64,000 nt of DNA from contig CAJTAT010000004.1 of NCBI GenBank assembly GCA_910574475.1, positions 248,001 to 312,000 on the forward strand, read 5' to 3'. How positions within the stretch are numbered: position 1 is the stretch's first letter; each line of letters starts with the position of its first letter. This DNA is from Clostridia bacterium (GTDB lineage Bacteria; Bacillota; Clostridia; Lachnospirales; Lachnospiraceae). Both the position numbers and the translations under genes were made by a program. Of the stretch, positions 6,335-14,653 are shown piece by piece. The notes below the pieces were generated by a model that was not told where the DNA came from, made no database searches, and was given only the letters and a program-made list of their open reading frames with translations.

Positions 6335-7615
6335 ATGAGGATGATGCTGGTGGGAGCAGGCGCCGTGGGAGAATGTATTTTAAAGGTACTCAAGAAGCGG
6401 GATCCAAAAGGAGAGTGGCTGGAATATGTGCTGATAACGGATTACAGCATGAAACGGGCACAGGAAGTTTTGGAACATTTAAAGTATTGGCATGCAGCAG
6501 AGTACAATATTGAGGAGCAGGGCATATCCTTTGAGGCAGCCTGTGTGGACGCACATGAGAAATTAAAAATGGTACGCCTGATGAGAGAACACAGAATCGA
6601 TTTTGTGATGGACGCAGCTTCCCCCTTTGTAAGTAATTTTATCTTTGATGCGGCTTATGAAGCCAGCGCATCTTATGGCAGTATGGGAACCTGGTCTGTG
6701 CCCAAAGAACATCCGGCCTTTGGAACAGGCTTTGAGGGAAGCTACCTGGAGCCTATGACAAAATATAATTTTGACCGCCATGAGCTGTGGCGGGAAAAGG
6801 GTCTGACAGCCTGCATCTGCCTTGGTATTGATCCGGGGGTTGTAAATGTATTTGCCAAATATGCGGCAGAATATCTCTTTGATGAATTGCTAGAGGTTCA
6901 TGTAAAGGATGGAGGAAATCTTCATGAATCAGATGGTGAGAAAGATACTGTTCAGTTTGGCTTTAATGTATGGACAATTTTGGACGAAGTGATGAACCCC
7001 AATGCAGAGTGGAGTGAGAAAGAGGGATTTCAGATAGAGGATGCCTTTGCAGGCGAAGAGGAATTTCAGATGCCGGAACCCTTTGGAGTGAACCGACTCG
7101 TAAAGGTAGAGCATGAGGAAGTGGTGACTATGCCCCGCTATCTGAGAAAATATGGACTTCAAAAGGCCAGCTTTAAGATTGCCTTGGATGACAACCTATT
7201 AAATGCGCTAAAGGTAATTAATGCTCTGGGATTGCGCAGCACTCATCCGGTAGAAGTGGATGGAGTGAAAGTAATTCCCAGAGATGTGGTGGCCGCCTGC
7301 GCTCCCCAGCCCAAGGATATAGGGGCCAGAATGACAGGAGGAATGTGTGTGGGTGTCCACTGTATTGGAAAAAAGGATGGAAAGAAAAAAGAATACTTTA
7401 TCTATCAGCCTTTTGACAATGAAGAATCTATGAAAACATGGGGGATGCAGGCTGTGGTAGGCCAAACTGGCTTTGGGGCAGCTCTGGGAATTGAACTTCT
7501 TGGAAAGGGAGTCTGGAAGGATGCAGGAGTATATTCACCTGAATATTTTCCGGCGAAGCCCTACATGGATTTGATGGAGGAAGCAGGACTGGCTTATGAG
7601 ATTGAAGAGAGATAA
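6335..7615 (+). CDS. Saccharopine dehydrogenase-family oxidoreductase
   Basis: A 426-residue protein. The start at 6335 is chosen because AAAGGAAGG lies just upstream; the frame stays open back to 6179, but that runs through the riboswitch and terminator. It has an N-terminal Rossmann motif (LVGAGAVGE, about 5-13), the family's NADP domain, and a C-terminal catalytic-type domain with GIDPGVVNVFAKY and MTGGMCVGVHCIGKK. Family members include lysine-pathway saccharopine dehydrogenases and carboxynorspermidine synthase; the substrate here is unresolved. Control by a glycine riboswitch suggests a link to glycine or amino-acid disposal (inference). Confidence 0.8.
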   Translation: MRMMLVGAGAVGECILKVLKKRDPKGEWLEYVLITDYSMKRAQEVLEHLKYWHAAEYNIEEQGISFEAACVDAHEKLKMVRLMREHRIDFVMDAASPFVSNFIFDAAYEASASYGSMGTWSVPKEHPAFGTGFEGSYLEPMTKYNFDRHELWREKGLTACICLGIDPGVVNVFAKYAAEYLFDELLEVHVKDGGNLHESDGEKDTVQFGFNVWTILDEVMNPNAEWSEKEGFQIEDAFAGEEEFQMPEPFGVNRLVKVEHEEVVTMPRYLRKYGLQKASFKIALDDNLLNALKVINALGLRSTHPVEVDGVKVIPRDVVAACAPQPKDIGARMTGGMCVGVHCIGKKDGKKKEYFIYQPFDNEESMKTWGMQAVVGQTGFGAALGIELLGKGVWKDAGVYSPEYFPAKPYMDLMEEAGLAYEIEER

Positions 7616-7705
7616 GATCTGATCTAAAATTTCTGGCACTGGAGCGCGCTTGATAGTAGACTTTTTTTGACATGCATGCTATAGTTTAGAAGTAATGGAG
7701 GAAAA

Positions 7706-8758
7706 ATGAAACGAAGAAGACAAAAAGGCTTGCCTGCCATGGAAGTGTCACTGTTTTGCCAACAGACGGCGATGCTCTTGAAATCAGGAATTCCCCTATA
7801 TGATGGAATGGAAGTTCTGTATGAGAATTATCAGGGCACAGAATATAAAGCAATCTTTGAACAACTGTATAAAAGTGTTCAACAAGGCGAAATGTTATAT
7901 GAAAGCGTGAAGGAGGCAGAGATATTTCCAGATTACATGGTATACATGTTGCAGGTAGGAGAGAAGACAGGAAAGCTTGACGAAGTATTAGAAATGCTGG
8001 GTGATTACTATGAGCGGGAGGACAAGATTGAGGCTTCTATCCGAAGCGCTGTCGTATATCCCCTGGCACTTGTGACAATGATGGCTGTAGTTGTCAGTGT
8101 ACTTGTTATCAAAGTGCTTCCCATTTTTACGGATGTATTTCAAAGCCTGGGGCTGGAATTGCAGGGTGTTCCTGGTATTGTCTTGGCCTGTGGTGTGATT
8201 TTGGGACGGGCAATGTTAGCAATTGTTCTGCTGGTTTTAGCGGGAGCCCTTCTTTTATACCTTGTCTGGCGTCTGAGTGGCTGGGGAAAAGTGATCACAT
8301 TCGGAAGCCATATCTGTCCTCCTGTGGGCAGATTACTGGAAAAAAAGATATCCCAGCATTTAGCGTCTGCACTCTCTATGGTTCTTGCAAGTGGGTACAA
8401 TATGGAGAGTGCATTAGAGTTTATCCCTGATTTGCTGCCAGAGGACCAAAATATCCAGAAGGTAAGGGAGTGTAAATCCTATATGGTAAAGGATGGAGAT
8501 TTTGTGGCAGCCATAGAAAAAGCGGGTCTATTTGAACCATTGTATTTAAAAATGATACGGGTTGGTATGGAATCAGGGCAGATTGAGCATGTGATGAAAC
8601 AGATCGCGCTGCTCTACGAAGAAAGAGTGGAAGATGGAATTCAGGACTTGGTATCTTGGATTGAACCAGCTTTAGTGGGTGTGCTGACACTGGTCGTAGG
8701 AGGAATCCTGCTGTCTGTCATGCTTCCACTTCTAAGTATCATGGCCTCTATTGGTTGA
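7706..8758 (+). CDS. Type II secretion/type IV pilus inner-membrane platform protein (GspF/PilC)
   Basis: A 350-residue protein with two T2SSF repeats (about 12-130 and 215-340) and hydrophobic helices near 113-136, 155-190 and 320-347. Typical family segments are SLFCQQTAMLLKSGIPL and MLQVGEKTGKLDEVLEMLGDYYE. It is the membrane platform that couples the cytoplasmic ATPase to pilin assembly. It is slightly shorter than PilC (about 400). It heads a five-gene operon ending with a PilT-type ATPase; the ATG follows a GGAGG site. No secretin is expected in a Gram-positive host. Confidence 0.9.
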   Translation: MKRRRQKGLPAMEVSLFCQQTAMLLKSGIPLYDGMEVLYENYQGTEYKAIFEQLYKSVQQGEMLYESVKEAEIFPDYMVYMLQVGEKTGKLDEVLEMLGDYYEREDKIEASIRSAVVYPLALVTMMAVVVSVLVIKVLPIFTDVFQSLGLELQGVPGIVLACGVILGRAMLAIVLLVLAGALLLYLVWRLSGWGKVITFGSHICPPVGRLLEKKISQHLASALSMVLASGYNMESALEFIPDLLPEDQNIQKVRECKSYMVKDGDFVAAIEKAGLFEPLYLKMIRVGMESGQIEHVMKQIALLYEERVEDGIQDLVSWIEPALVGVLTLVVGGILLSVMLPLLSIMASIG

Positions 8759-8772
8759 CAGGGGATTGAGGG

Positions 8773-9264
8773 ATGAGGAGACAAAAAAGCTCTGTGAATG
8801 GAATGTTGTTATTTTTGCTCTACGGAATGTTTTCTCTATTTTCACTGTTCCTTGTAGTTATGGGGGCAAATATCTACCGCCAGGTAGTGGCTTCAGGCAG
8901 AGAAAATACTAAGTTTCATACTTCCTATCTGTATTTAGCAAATAGGATTCGAATGAGTTCAGATAGTTTGGACGCCATTCGTGTAGAACAGCGGGATGGA
9001 ATTGACATGCTTGTGATTACTGAGGATTTTGAGACAACAGGGCTTGAAACCCTGATTTATTATTACGATGGCGCACTGCGGGAATGTGTAGCTGCAGAAG
9101 ATACTTTTGCGCCGGAAGATGGAAAAAAGATTGTGGAGGCTGAAAGTTTTACCATAGAGGAGACGCAACCAGGTAAATTGCTTCTGAGCATGACGGATGC
9201 CAATGGAAAGCAGTATAGCATGCACTTGAATCGTCTGGTATCAGTTGGAGGGAGTCAGTCTTAA
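8773..9264 (+). CDS. Pilin-like DUF4860-type protein
   Basis: A 163-residue protein. A basic N-terminus followed by a single hydrophobic helix (about 11-34, NGMLLFLLYGMFSLFSLF) precedes a soluble beta-rich domain, an architecture like minor pseudopilins. The usual GFTLxE prepilin peptidase site is absent; the nearest match is NG|MLLF. It lies 15 bp after the PilC-like gene in the same operon. It resembles DUF4860 proteins found in clostridial pilus-like clusters. Function inferred from context only. Confidence 0.65.
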   Translation: MRRQKSSVNGMLLFLLYGMFSLFSLFLVVMGANIYRQVVASGRENTKFHTSYLYLANRIRMSSDSLDAIRVEQRDGIDMLVITEDFETTGLETLIYYYDGALRECVAAEDTFAPEDGKKIVEAESFTIEETQPGKLLLSMTDANGKQYSMHLNRLVSVGGSQS

Positions 9265-9285
9265 AGGAGAGGTGAGAATGTAGAT

Positions 9286-9750
9286 ATGAGAACGGCTGGG
9301 AGAAGAAGTCCGGCGTTAGTAGAATTAATTTTGGTAATTCTATTCTTCTCATTGTCTGCCGTGATACTGGTTCAGGTATTTGTAAAGGCTAAAGATATGA
9401 GCGAAATGAGCCGTGCAAAGACACAGGGTATGATACTCGCCCAGGATTTGATAGAGCAGTGGAAAGCAGATCCGACAGATCCAGAAGAATTATTTTCTGA
9501 ACAGAAAGGCTGGATAAAAGAGCCTTTCGAGGAAGAATCAGAAGATTATCTCATAAGTGCTGACAGCGGCATGCAGTTTGCACAGGAGGGAGAGGAAGGT
9601 TGTAAGATTCAGGTAAAGATATCTGAAGAATTGTGGACAGCGGGTACTTTATACTGGATTCAGGTGACAATTGTACGCAACCGTGATCATAAGCTTATAA
9701 CGGAGCTGGAGACAGCAAAATATATACCCCATCAGGAGGTGATGTCATGA
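9286..9750 (+). CDS. Type IV pilin-like/pseudopilin protein
   Basis: A 154-residue protein. The N-terminal SPALVELILVILFFSLSAVIL (about 7-27) is clearly the prepilin helix, with Glu in the +5 position, but the canonical Gly-Phe before it is replaced by Ser-Pro, so normal prepilin peptidase cleavage is doubtful. A soluble domain with a coiled stretch (MSRAKTQGMILAQDLIEQWK) follows. The ATG has AAAGGAGAGG 13 bp upstream, a rather long spacing. It overlaps the next gene by four bases. Confidence 0.72.
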   Translation: MRTAGRRSPALVELILVILFFSLSAVILVQVFVKAKDMSEMSRAKTQGMILAQDLIEQWKADPTDPEELFSEQKGWIKEPFEEESEDYLISADSGMQFAQEGEEGCKIQVKISEELWTAGTLYWIQVTIVRNRDHKLITELETAKYIPHQEVMS

Positions 9751-10151
9751 GAGAGAAAGTGGCTCTGAGACATCAGGCGAGCCTGGGGATGGCAACAATA
9801 CTGATGATTGTAGTGGTATTAACCTTTACTGTTTTTGGAGTCTTGTCACTGGTTTCAGCCAAATCAGATTTGGATACAAGTCGTGAGGCAGAGGAGATGA
9901 CTGTGGCTTATTATGCGGCAGAAGGCAGGGTTGAGAGACAACTGGCAATGTTGGACGCAGCTTTACTGGAAGGGACTTTAGCATACCCGGAGAATGAAAG
10001 CCTGGAATTTACAGAAGATGTACAGGAAGGGCAACAGATTCAGGCAGCCCTTGGAGAACCTGCTCCGGGAAGAGGTAGCCGGTATGAGATGATACGTTAC
10101 AAGCTAACTTTTACAGAGGAATGGATACCAGAAGAAAATCTGGATAAATAG
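9747..10151 (+). CDS. Small membrane protein of the pilus-like operon (PilX-like)
   Basis: A 134-residue protein with a basic head, one hydrophobic helix (about 13-38, GMATILMIVVVLTFTVFGVL) and a soluble domain beginning SREAEEMTVAYYAAEGRVERQL. The AYYAAEG segment after the helix is seen in PilX-type minor pilins and similar pilus accessory proteins. It lacks a clear prepilin cleavage site. Coupling to its neighbours is tight (4-bp overlap before, 18 bp after). No more specific function can be given. Confidence 0.6.
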   Translation: MREKVALRHQASLGMATILMIVVVLTFTVFGVLSLVSAKSDLDTSREAEEMTVAYYAAEGRVERQLAMLDAALLEGTLAYPENESLEFTEDVQEGQQIQAALGEPAPGRGSRYEMIRYKLTFTEEWIPEENLDK

Positions 10152-10169
10152 ATGGAGGAGGGTGTATAA

Positions 10170-11222
10170 ATGCAAATCAAAGAAATTTTAACAAAGGGAC
10201 AGAAACAGGAAGCATCAGATATTTTTATCATTCCAGGGTCTCGGGTGTGTCTGAAAAAAAATGGAGAGATTTTTACAGTTTCAGAGGAAGTAGTGATGCC
10301 GGCAGATTCTGAAGAACTGATCCGTCAGATTTACAAAATAGCCAGAAGAGATATTCAGGGGCTGTTATTGTCCGGGGATGACGACTTTTCTTTTTCTATG
10401 CAGGGAACAGGACGCTTTCGCTGCAATGCATACAGGCAGAGGAATTCTCTGGCAGCAGTGATCCGTATTGTGGCTTTTGGGCTGCCAGATAGTGAAAAGA
10501 TGCACATACCACAGGAAGTAATGGATTTGGTTCAGATAAAGAATGGTATGATTCTGGTGACTGGTCCAGCAGGAAGCGGAAAATCTACCACATTAGCCTG
10601 CCTGATTAACCGAATCAATCAGGAAAAAAATGGACATATTATCACGATTGAGGATCCAATTGAATTTATTCATTCCCATGGAAAAAGCCTGGTGAGCCAG
10701 AGGGAGATTGACCATGATACCCAGAGCTATGCGGCAGCTCTTCGGGCAGCTCTGCGACAGACCCCTAATGTGATCCTTTTGGGAGAGATGCGTGATGTGG
10801 AGACTATTCAGATTGCTATGACAGCAGTGGAGACAGGACAGCTTCTTTTGTCCACTCTTCATACAGTGGGAGCTGCCAAAACGATTGATCGTATTGTGGA
10901 CGCATTTCCCGATCATCAGCAGACCCAGGCACGGGTACAGATTTCCATGTTGCTAAAAGCAGTCGTTTCCCAGCAGCTTCTTCCTACCATTGACGGAGGG
11001 CTGGAGCCTGTATTTGAGATTATGATTGTCAATCCTGCCATACAGAATATGATTCGGGAGGGAAAGAGTTTTCAGATGGATAATGTGATCTATACGGGAA
11101 CCAGTGCAGGGATGAGAACTATGGACAGCGACATTCTGCGCCTCTACAAGGAAGGCAGGATCACAAAAGACACGGCTATGTCTTATGCAGTGAACCCGGT
11201 GGCTTTAGAGAAAAAATTATAA
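10170..11222 (+). CDS. PilT-like type IV pilus/secretion ATPase
   Basis: A 350-residue secretion ATPase: N-terminal PAS-like domain (about 1-100), Walker A GPAGSGKST (132-140), Asp box ITIEDPIEF (158-166), Walker B VILLGEMRD (201-209) and His box ETGQLLLSTLHT (221-232). The length and the C-terminal GMRTMD segment are PilT-like (retraction ATPase) rather than PilB/GspE-like; there is no tetracysteine zinc motif. It is the only ATPase in the operon, so it may drive assembly, retraction, or both. It ends the operon, followed by a strong terminator. Confidence 0.88.
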   Translation: MQIKEILTKGQKQEASDIFIIPGSRVCLKKNGEIFTVSEEVVMPADSEELIRQIYKIARRDIQGLLLSGDDDFSFSMQGTGRFRCNAYRQRNSLAAVIRIVAFGLPDSEKMHIPQEVMDLVQIKNGMILVTGPAGSGKSTTLACLINRINQEKNGHIITIEDPIEFIHSHGKSLVSQREIDHDTQSYAAALRAALRQTPNVILLGEMRDVETIQIAMTAVETGQLLLSTLHTVGAAKTIDRIVDAFPDHQQTQARVQISMLLKAVVSQQLLPTIDGGLEPVFEIMIVNPAIQNMIREGKSFQMDNVIYTGTSAGMRTMDSDILRLYKEGRITKDTAMSYAVNPVALEKKL

Positions 11223-11261
11223 ATAAATTTTATAAAATGTAAAAAAAGCTCAAATATATAT

Positions 11262-11319
11262 AAATCATCCAAGAGATACAAAGCCATAGGGCTTTCAATA
11301 TTCTTTTGGATGATTTTTT
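11262..11319 (+). terminator. Terminator of the pilus-like operon
   Basis: AAATCATCCAAGAG (11262-11275) pairs with CTTTTGGATGATTT (11303-11316), enclosing a second hairpin AAAGCC/GGCTTT (11280-11295), and runs into TTTTTT. Confidence 0.85.
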
Positions 11320-11408
11320 ACTTAATAGAAAGCATAAAATTATTTCGCTTATGAAGAATAAATAGCAATATATTTAGAAAATTTTACCTTTATTTTTGCA
11401 AAAAACGC

Positions 11409-11437
11409 TTGCTTTTTCAAATATTGGATGCTATAAT
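11409..11437 (+). promoter_or_regulatory. Sigma-A promoter of the alpha ribosomal operon
   Basis: TTGCTT (11409-11414), a 17-bp spacer and TATAAT (11432-11437). This is the best promoter match before rpmJ and implies a 5' leader of roughly 160 nt. Confidence 0.75.
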
Positions 11438-11602
11438 ATTCGACGTATGGCTTCTATGGGATAATTGCGCCCATTTTTTATACGCATATTCCAAAGGGGC
11501 GGGAACTAGAATGTCTTGTTTTTCGGGTATCTGACAGGCTTCAAAACCCAGAAGACTTAAGGAGATCAGAAGAACGAAAGATGTGAAAGGAGGATTTTTA
11601 CG
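11438..11602 (+). other. Untranslated leader of rpmJ
   Basis: About 160 nt with no convincing gene. It has possible pairing between a GCGCCC stretch near 11468 and the GGGGCGGG near 11498, then a purine-rich stretch ending in AAAGGAGG before rpmJ. Only five- to seven-codon reading frames occur. infA, often placed directly before rpmJ, is not here. Confidence 0.5.
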
Positions 11603-11716
11603 ATGAAGGTAAGATCATCTGTAAAGCCTATTTGCGAAAAGTGCAAAATCATCAAAAGAAAAGGTAGTATCAGAGTAATTTGCGAAAATCCGAAGCACAA
11701 GCAGCGCCAGGGCTAA
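11603..11716 (+). CDS. rpmJ: Ribosomal protein bL36
   Basis: A 37-residue protein beginning [21 protein letters not shown] and ending PKHKQRQG, the standard bL36 sequence. It keeps a zinc-ribbon pattern (CxxC at 11-14, Cys27, His32), so this is the zinc-binding C+ form. It is a structural protein of the large ribosomal subunit. ATG 11603 follows AAAGGAGG. It leads the rpsM-rpsK-rpsD-rpoA-rplQ operon but is separated from rpsM by 264 bp. Confidence 0.98.
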   Translation: MKVRSSVKPICEKCKIIKRKGSIRVICENPKHKQRQG

Positions 11717-11980
11717 GTCGCAAACTGTGATTCTTCCTGTCAATAATTTGTGCGGCTGAGCATTGGACATGATTGAATGTCAATGTTTTTACAATATATT
11801 TGACCAGGATTATTCACAATGATATTGCTTAAAACGGAGAAATGCATCTGCAGAGTATCTGAAAGGTCAGGTATTTATCTGGCTGGATGTGTAAAATGCA
11901 CATCTCATTTAGGAAAGTGTCATCGGGCACCTATCAAAAAACGCCCGGAACCCAATTTTTTAATATGGAGGAATAATCAA
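11717..11980 (+). promoter_or_regulatory. Structured gap between rpmJ and rpsM
   Basis: 264 bp with no credible gene; the frame open from 11819 into rpsM has no ribosome binding site. Hairpins GATGTG/CACATC (11886-11904) and CGGGC/GCCCG (11924-11947) are followed by a T-run at 11955-11960 just before the rpsM ribosome binding site, resembling an attenuator. A weak promoter (TTGACC near 11799, TATTGC 17 bp on) is possible. Autogenous control by S4, encoded downstream, is a hypothesis. Confidence 0.4.
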
Positions 11981-12349
11981 ATGGCTCGTATTTCTGGTGT
12001 GGATTTACCAAGGGAAAAACGTGTAGAGATTGGTTTGACGTATGTGTACGGAATTGGCCGTGCCAGCTCAAACAAGATTCTAGAAGCAGCGAAAGTGAAC
12101 CCAGATACCCGTGTAAGGGATCTGACAGACGATGAAGTAAAGAGGATCAGCGCTGTCATTGATGCTGACTATCAGGTAGAGGGTGATTTGAGACGTGAGA
12201 TTGCTATGAACATCAAGCGTCTGCAGGAGATCGGATGCTATAGAGGTATCCGTCACCGTAAAGGATTGCCAGTACGTGGTCAGAAGACTAAGACAAATGC
12301 AAGGACAAGAAAAGGTCCGAAGAGAACAGTAGCAAATAAGAAGAAATAG
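11981..12349 (+). CDS. rpsM: 30S ribosomal protein uS13
   Basis: A 122-residue protein from ATG 11981 (GGAGG about 10 bp upstream); the frame is open from 11819 but homology starts at [21 protein letters not shown]. It contains the helix-two-turn-helix segment ([12 protein letters not shown]) and the conserved [28 protein letters not shown] tail. It contacts 16S rRNA in the small-subunit head and bridges to the large subunit. First of the tightly spaced rpsM-rpsK-rpsD block. Confidence 0.98.
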   Translation: MARISGVDLPREKRVEIGLTYVYGIGRASSNKILEAAKVNPDTRVRDLTDDEVKRISAVIDADYQVEGDLRREIAMNIKRLQEIGCYRGIRHRKGLPVRGQKTKTNARTRKGPKRTVANKKK

Positions 12350-12392
12350 GTGTTACCTTATTAAAAGAAAGAAGAAAGTAGGTTAGTTTAAA

Positions 12393-12785
12393 ATGGCGAA
12401 AGTTACAAAAAAAGTGACAAAAAAGCGCGTAAAGAAAAACGTTGAACGCGGACAGGCACATATTCAGTCATCTTTTAACAATACAATCGTAACTCTAACA
12501 GATGCTGAAGGAAATGCTTTATCATGGGCAAGTGCCGGTGGTCTGGGATTTAGAGGTTCAAGGAAATCTACTCCATATGCTGCACAGATGGCAGCTGAGA
12601 CAGCGACAAAGGCAGCATTAGTACACGGACTTAAGACAGTAGACGTTATGGTAAAGGGACCAGGATCTGGCCGTGAGGCAGCGATTCGTGCCTTGCAGGC
12701 ATGCGGCCTGGAAGTAACAAGTATCCGCGACGTAACTCCGGTACCACACAACGGATGTCGCCCACCCAAGCGTAGAAGAGTCTAA
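12393..12785 (+). CDS. rpsK: 30S ribosomal protein uS11
   Basis: A 130-residue protein with a basic head, the conserved [16 protein letters not shown], and the C-terminal [17 protein letters not shown] typical of bacterial uS11. It is part of the 30S platform near the Shine-Dalgarno helix. It lies 43 bp after rpsM and 18 bp before rpsD. Confidence 0.98.
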   Translation: MAKVTKKVTKKRVKKNVERGQAHIQSSFNNTIVTLTDAEGNALSWASAGGLGFRGSRKSTPYAAQMAAETATKAALVHGLKTVDVMVKGPGSGREAAIRALQACGLEVTSIRDVTPVPHNGCRPPKRRRV

Positions 12786-12803
12786 TTTAGGAGGTACAAA
12801 GCA

Positions 12804-13397
12804 ATGGCAGTCAATCGAGTTCCAGTTCTGAAAAGATGTCGTTCCCTTGGTTTGGAGCCGACAGTTTTAGGAATTGATAAAAAATCTAAAAGAGAGTTAA
12901 AGAGAGCAAACAGAAAGATGTCCGAATATGGACTTCAGCTGCGCGAGAAACAGAAAGCGAAGTTCATCTATGGCGTTCTGGAGAAGCCTTTCCGTAACTA
13001 TTATGATAAGGCTGACAGAATGAAAGGCATGACAGGTGAAAATCTGATGATCATGCTGGAGAGCAGACTGGACAATGTAATCTTTCGTCTGAGTTTTGCC
13101 AGAACAAGAAGAGAGGCAAGACAGATTGTGGATCACAAGCATGTTCTTGTCAATGGCAAACAGGTGAATATCCCTTCCTATCTGGTAAAAGCAGGCGATG
13201 TAATTGAAATCAAAGAAAAATGCAAAGGATCTCAGAGATACAAAGATATTGTAGAGGCTACTGGCGGAAGACTAGTTCCCGAATGGCTGGAATCTGATTT
13301 AGAAGCATTAAGAGGAACCGTGAAAGAGCTTCCTTCAAGAGATGCTATTGATGTACCGGTAGATGAGATGCTTATCGTCGAGTTGTATTCTAAATAA
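12804..13397 (+). CDS. rpsD: 30S ribosomal protein uS4
   Basis: A 197-residue protein. The N-terminal domain lacks the zinc-cysteine cluster (C-minus form). The S4 RNA-binding domain follows (about 87-150, [36 protein letters not shown]). It is a primary 16S rRNA binding protein and, in many bacteria, the autogenous repressor of its own operon, which makes the leader regions before rpmJ and rpsM candidates for its target. GGAGG lies upstream of the ATG. Confidence 0.98.
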   Translation: MAVNRVPVLKRCRSLGLEPTVLGIDKKSKRELKRANRKMSEYGLQLREKQKAKFIYGVLEKPFRNYYDKADRMKGMTGENLMIMLESRLDNVIFRLSFARTRREARQIVDHKHVLVNGKQVNIPSYLVKAGDVIEIKEKCKGSQRYKDIVEATGGRLVPEWLESDLEALRGTVKELPSRDAIDVPVDEMLIVELYSK

Positions 13398-13460
13398 ATC
13401 GGGAGTATGACAACGTAGCATAACACCACCCAACCCAAAATATGAAGGAGGGGCCTTGTA

Positions 13461-14420
13461 GTGTTCGATTTTAATAAGCCAAAAATTGAGATTGCAGAGA
13501 TTTCAAATGACAAAAAATATGGGAAATTTGTAGTTGAGCCACTTGAGAGAGGTTATGGTACGACACTTGGCAATTCGTTGAGAAGAATTATGCTTTCTTC
13601 CTTACCGGGTGCAGCAGTTAGCCAGGTCAAAATCGAAGGTGTTCTTCATGAATTCAGTTCTATCCCAGGCGTTAAGGAAGATGTGACTGAAATTATCATG
13701 AATATCAAGAATTTGGCTATCAGGAATACAAGCGATACGAACGAGACAAAGATAGCTTACATTGAATTTGACGGCGAAGGTGTAGTGACGGCAGCAGATA
13801 TTCAAGCAGATCCCGATATTGAGATTTTGAATCCTGATCTTGTGATCGCCCATATGAATGGGGGTGCAGATAGCAAGCTGTACATGGAACTTACCATTAC
13901 AAAAGGCAGAGGTTATGTGAGCGCGGAGAAGAATAAGAATCCAGATCTTCCCATTGGGGTGATTGCGATTGATTCAATCTATACTCCTGTTGAACGTGTC
14001 AATATGACTGTTCAGGATACACGTGTTGGCCAGGTGACAGACTTTGATAAGCTGACTTTGGATGTATATACAAATGGAACCTTAGTGCCCGACGAAGCTG
14101 TTAGTTTGGCAGCAAAGGTATTAAGTGAGCATTTAATCTTATTCATTGATTTGTCTGAAAACGCTAAGACTGCAGAAGTTATGGTGGAGAAAGAAGACAA
14201 TGAAAAGGAAAAGGTTCTTGAGATGAGCATTGACGAGCTGGAACTTTCCGTTCGTTCTTTCAACTGTCTCAAGAGAGCTGGTATCAATACAGTTGAAGAG
14301 CTTTGCAACAGGACATCTGAGGACATGATGAAGGTTCGTAATTTGGGCCGCAAATCCTTAGAAGAAGTCCTAGCAAAACTAAAAGAGCTTGGATTGCAGT
14401 TAAACCCAAGCGATGAGTGA
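13461..14420 (+). CDS. rpoA: RNA polymerase alpha subunit
   Basis: A 319-residue protein from a GTG start at 13461 (AAGGAGGGG 8-9 bp upstream). The N-terminal dimerisation domain (about 1-230) includes [20 protein letters not shown]; the C-terminal DNA- and activator-binding domain (about 245-315) includes [21 protein letters not shown] and [11 protein letters not shown]. The last residues (NPSDE) and stop are encoded by the first hairpin unit of the repeat block that follows, so the repeat abuts or overlaps the gene end. Confidence 0.98.
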   Translation: MFDFNKPKIEIAEISNDKKYGKFVVEPLERGYGTTLGNSLRRIMLSSLPGAAVSQVKIEGVLHEFSSIPGVKEDVTEIIMNIKNLAIRNTSDTNETKIAYIEFDGEGVVTAADIQADPDIEILNPDLVIAHMNGGADSKLYMELTITKGRGYVSAEKNKNPDLPIGVIAIDSIYTPVERVNMTVQDTRVGQVTDFDKLTLDVYTNGTLVPDEAVSLAAKVLSEHLILFIDLSENAKTAEVMVEKEDNEKEKVLEMSIDELELSVRSFNCLKRAGINTVEELCNRTSEDMMKVRNLGRKSLEEVLAKLKELGLQLNPSDE

Positions 14421-14577
14421 AACGAATCGCTTGGGTGATACTTCCCGAACTCGCTTCGGGAAGGTACCGACGGACTTGGCGATGAGTGAAACGAATCGCT
14501 TGGGTGCTACTTCCCGAACTCGCTTCGGGAAGGTACCGACAGACTCGGCGATGAGTGAAACGAATCGCTTGGGTGAT
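14405..14577 (+). repeat. 69-bp tandem repeat with alternating hairpins between rpoA and rplQ
   Basis: GCGATGAGTGAAACGAATCG starts at 14410, 14479 and 14548, an exact 69-bp period over about 2.5 copies with only a few substitutions. Each unit can form hairpin A (in copy 1 ACCCAAGCGAT/ATCGCTTGGGT, a perfect 11-bp stem) and hairpin B (CTTCCCGAA/TTCGGGAAG, perfect 9-bp stem, 5-nt loop). There is no T-run. It is inside a highly expressed operon. On the minus strand it encodes a repetitive peptide that is judged spurious. Confidence 0.9.
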
Positions 14578-14653
14578 GTATGATGGAATATAGCCCTCTC
14601 CAGTAAGACCGAAGAAGCATGGAGATGTGGTTCCACAAATGGAGGAAAGAAAG

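Noticed and set aside
11819..11980. N-terminal extension of uS13 or a small Cys-containing leader peptide
   Set aside because: No ribosome binding site and no similarity to uS13; the segment overlaps the hairpins before rpsM.
14410..14577. Possible CRISPR array
   Set aside because: The whole 69-bp unit repeats, with no unique spacers, only 2.5 copies and no cas genes.
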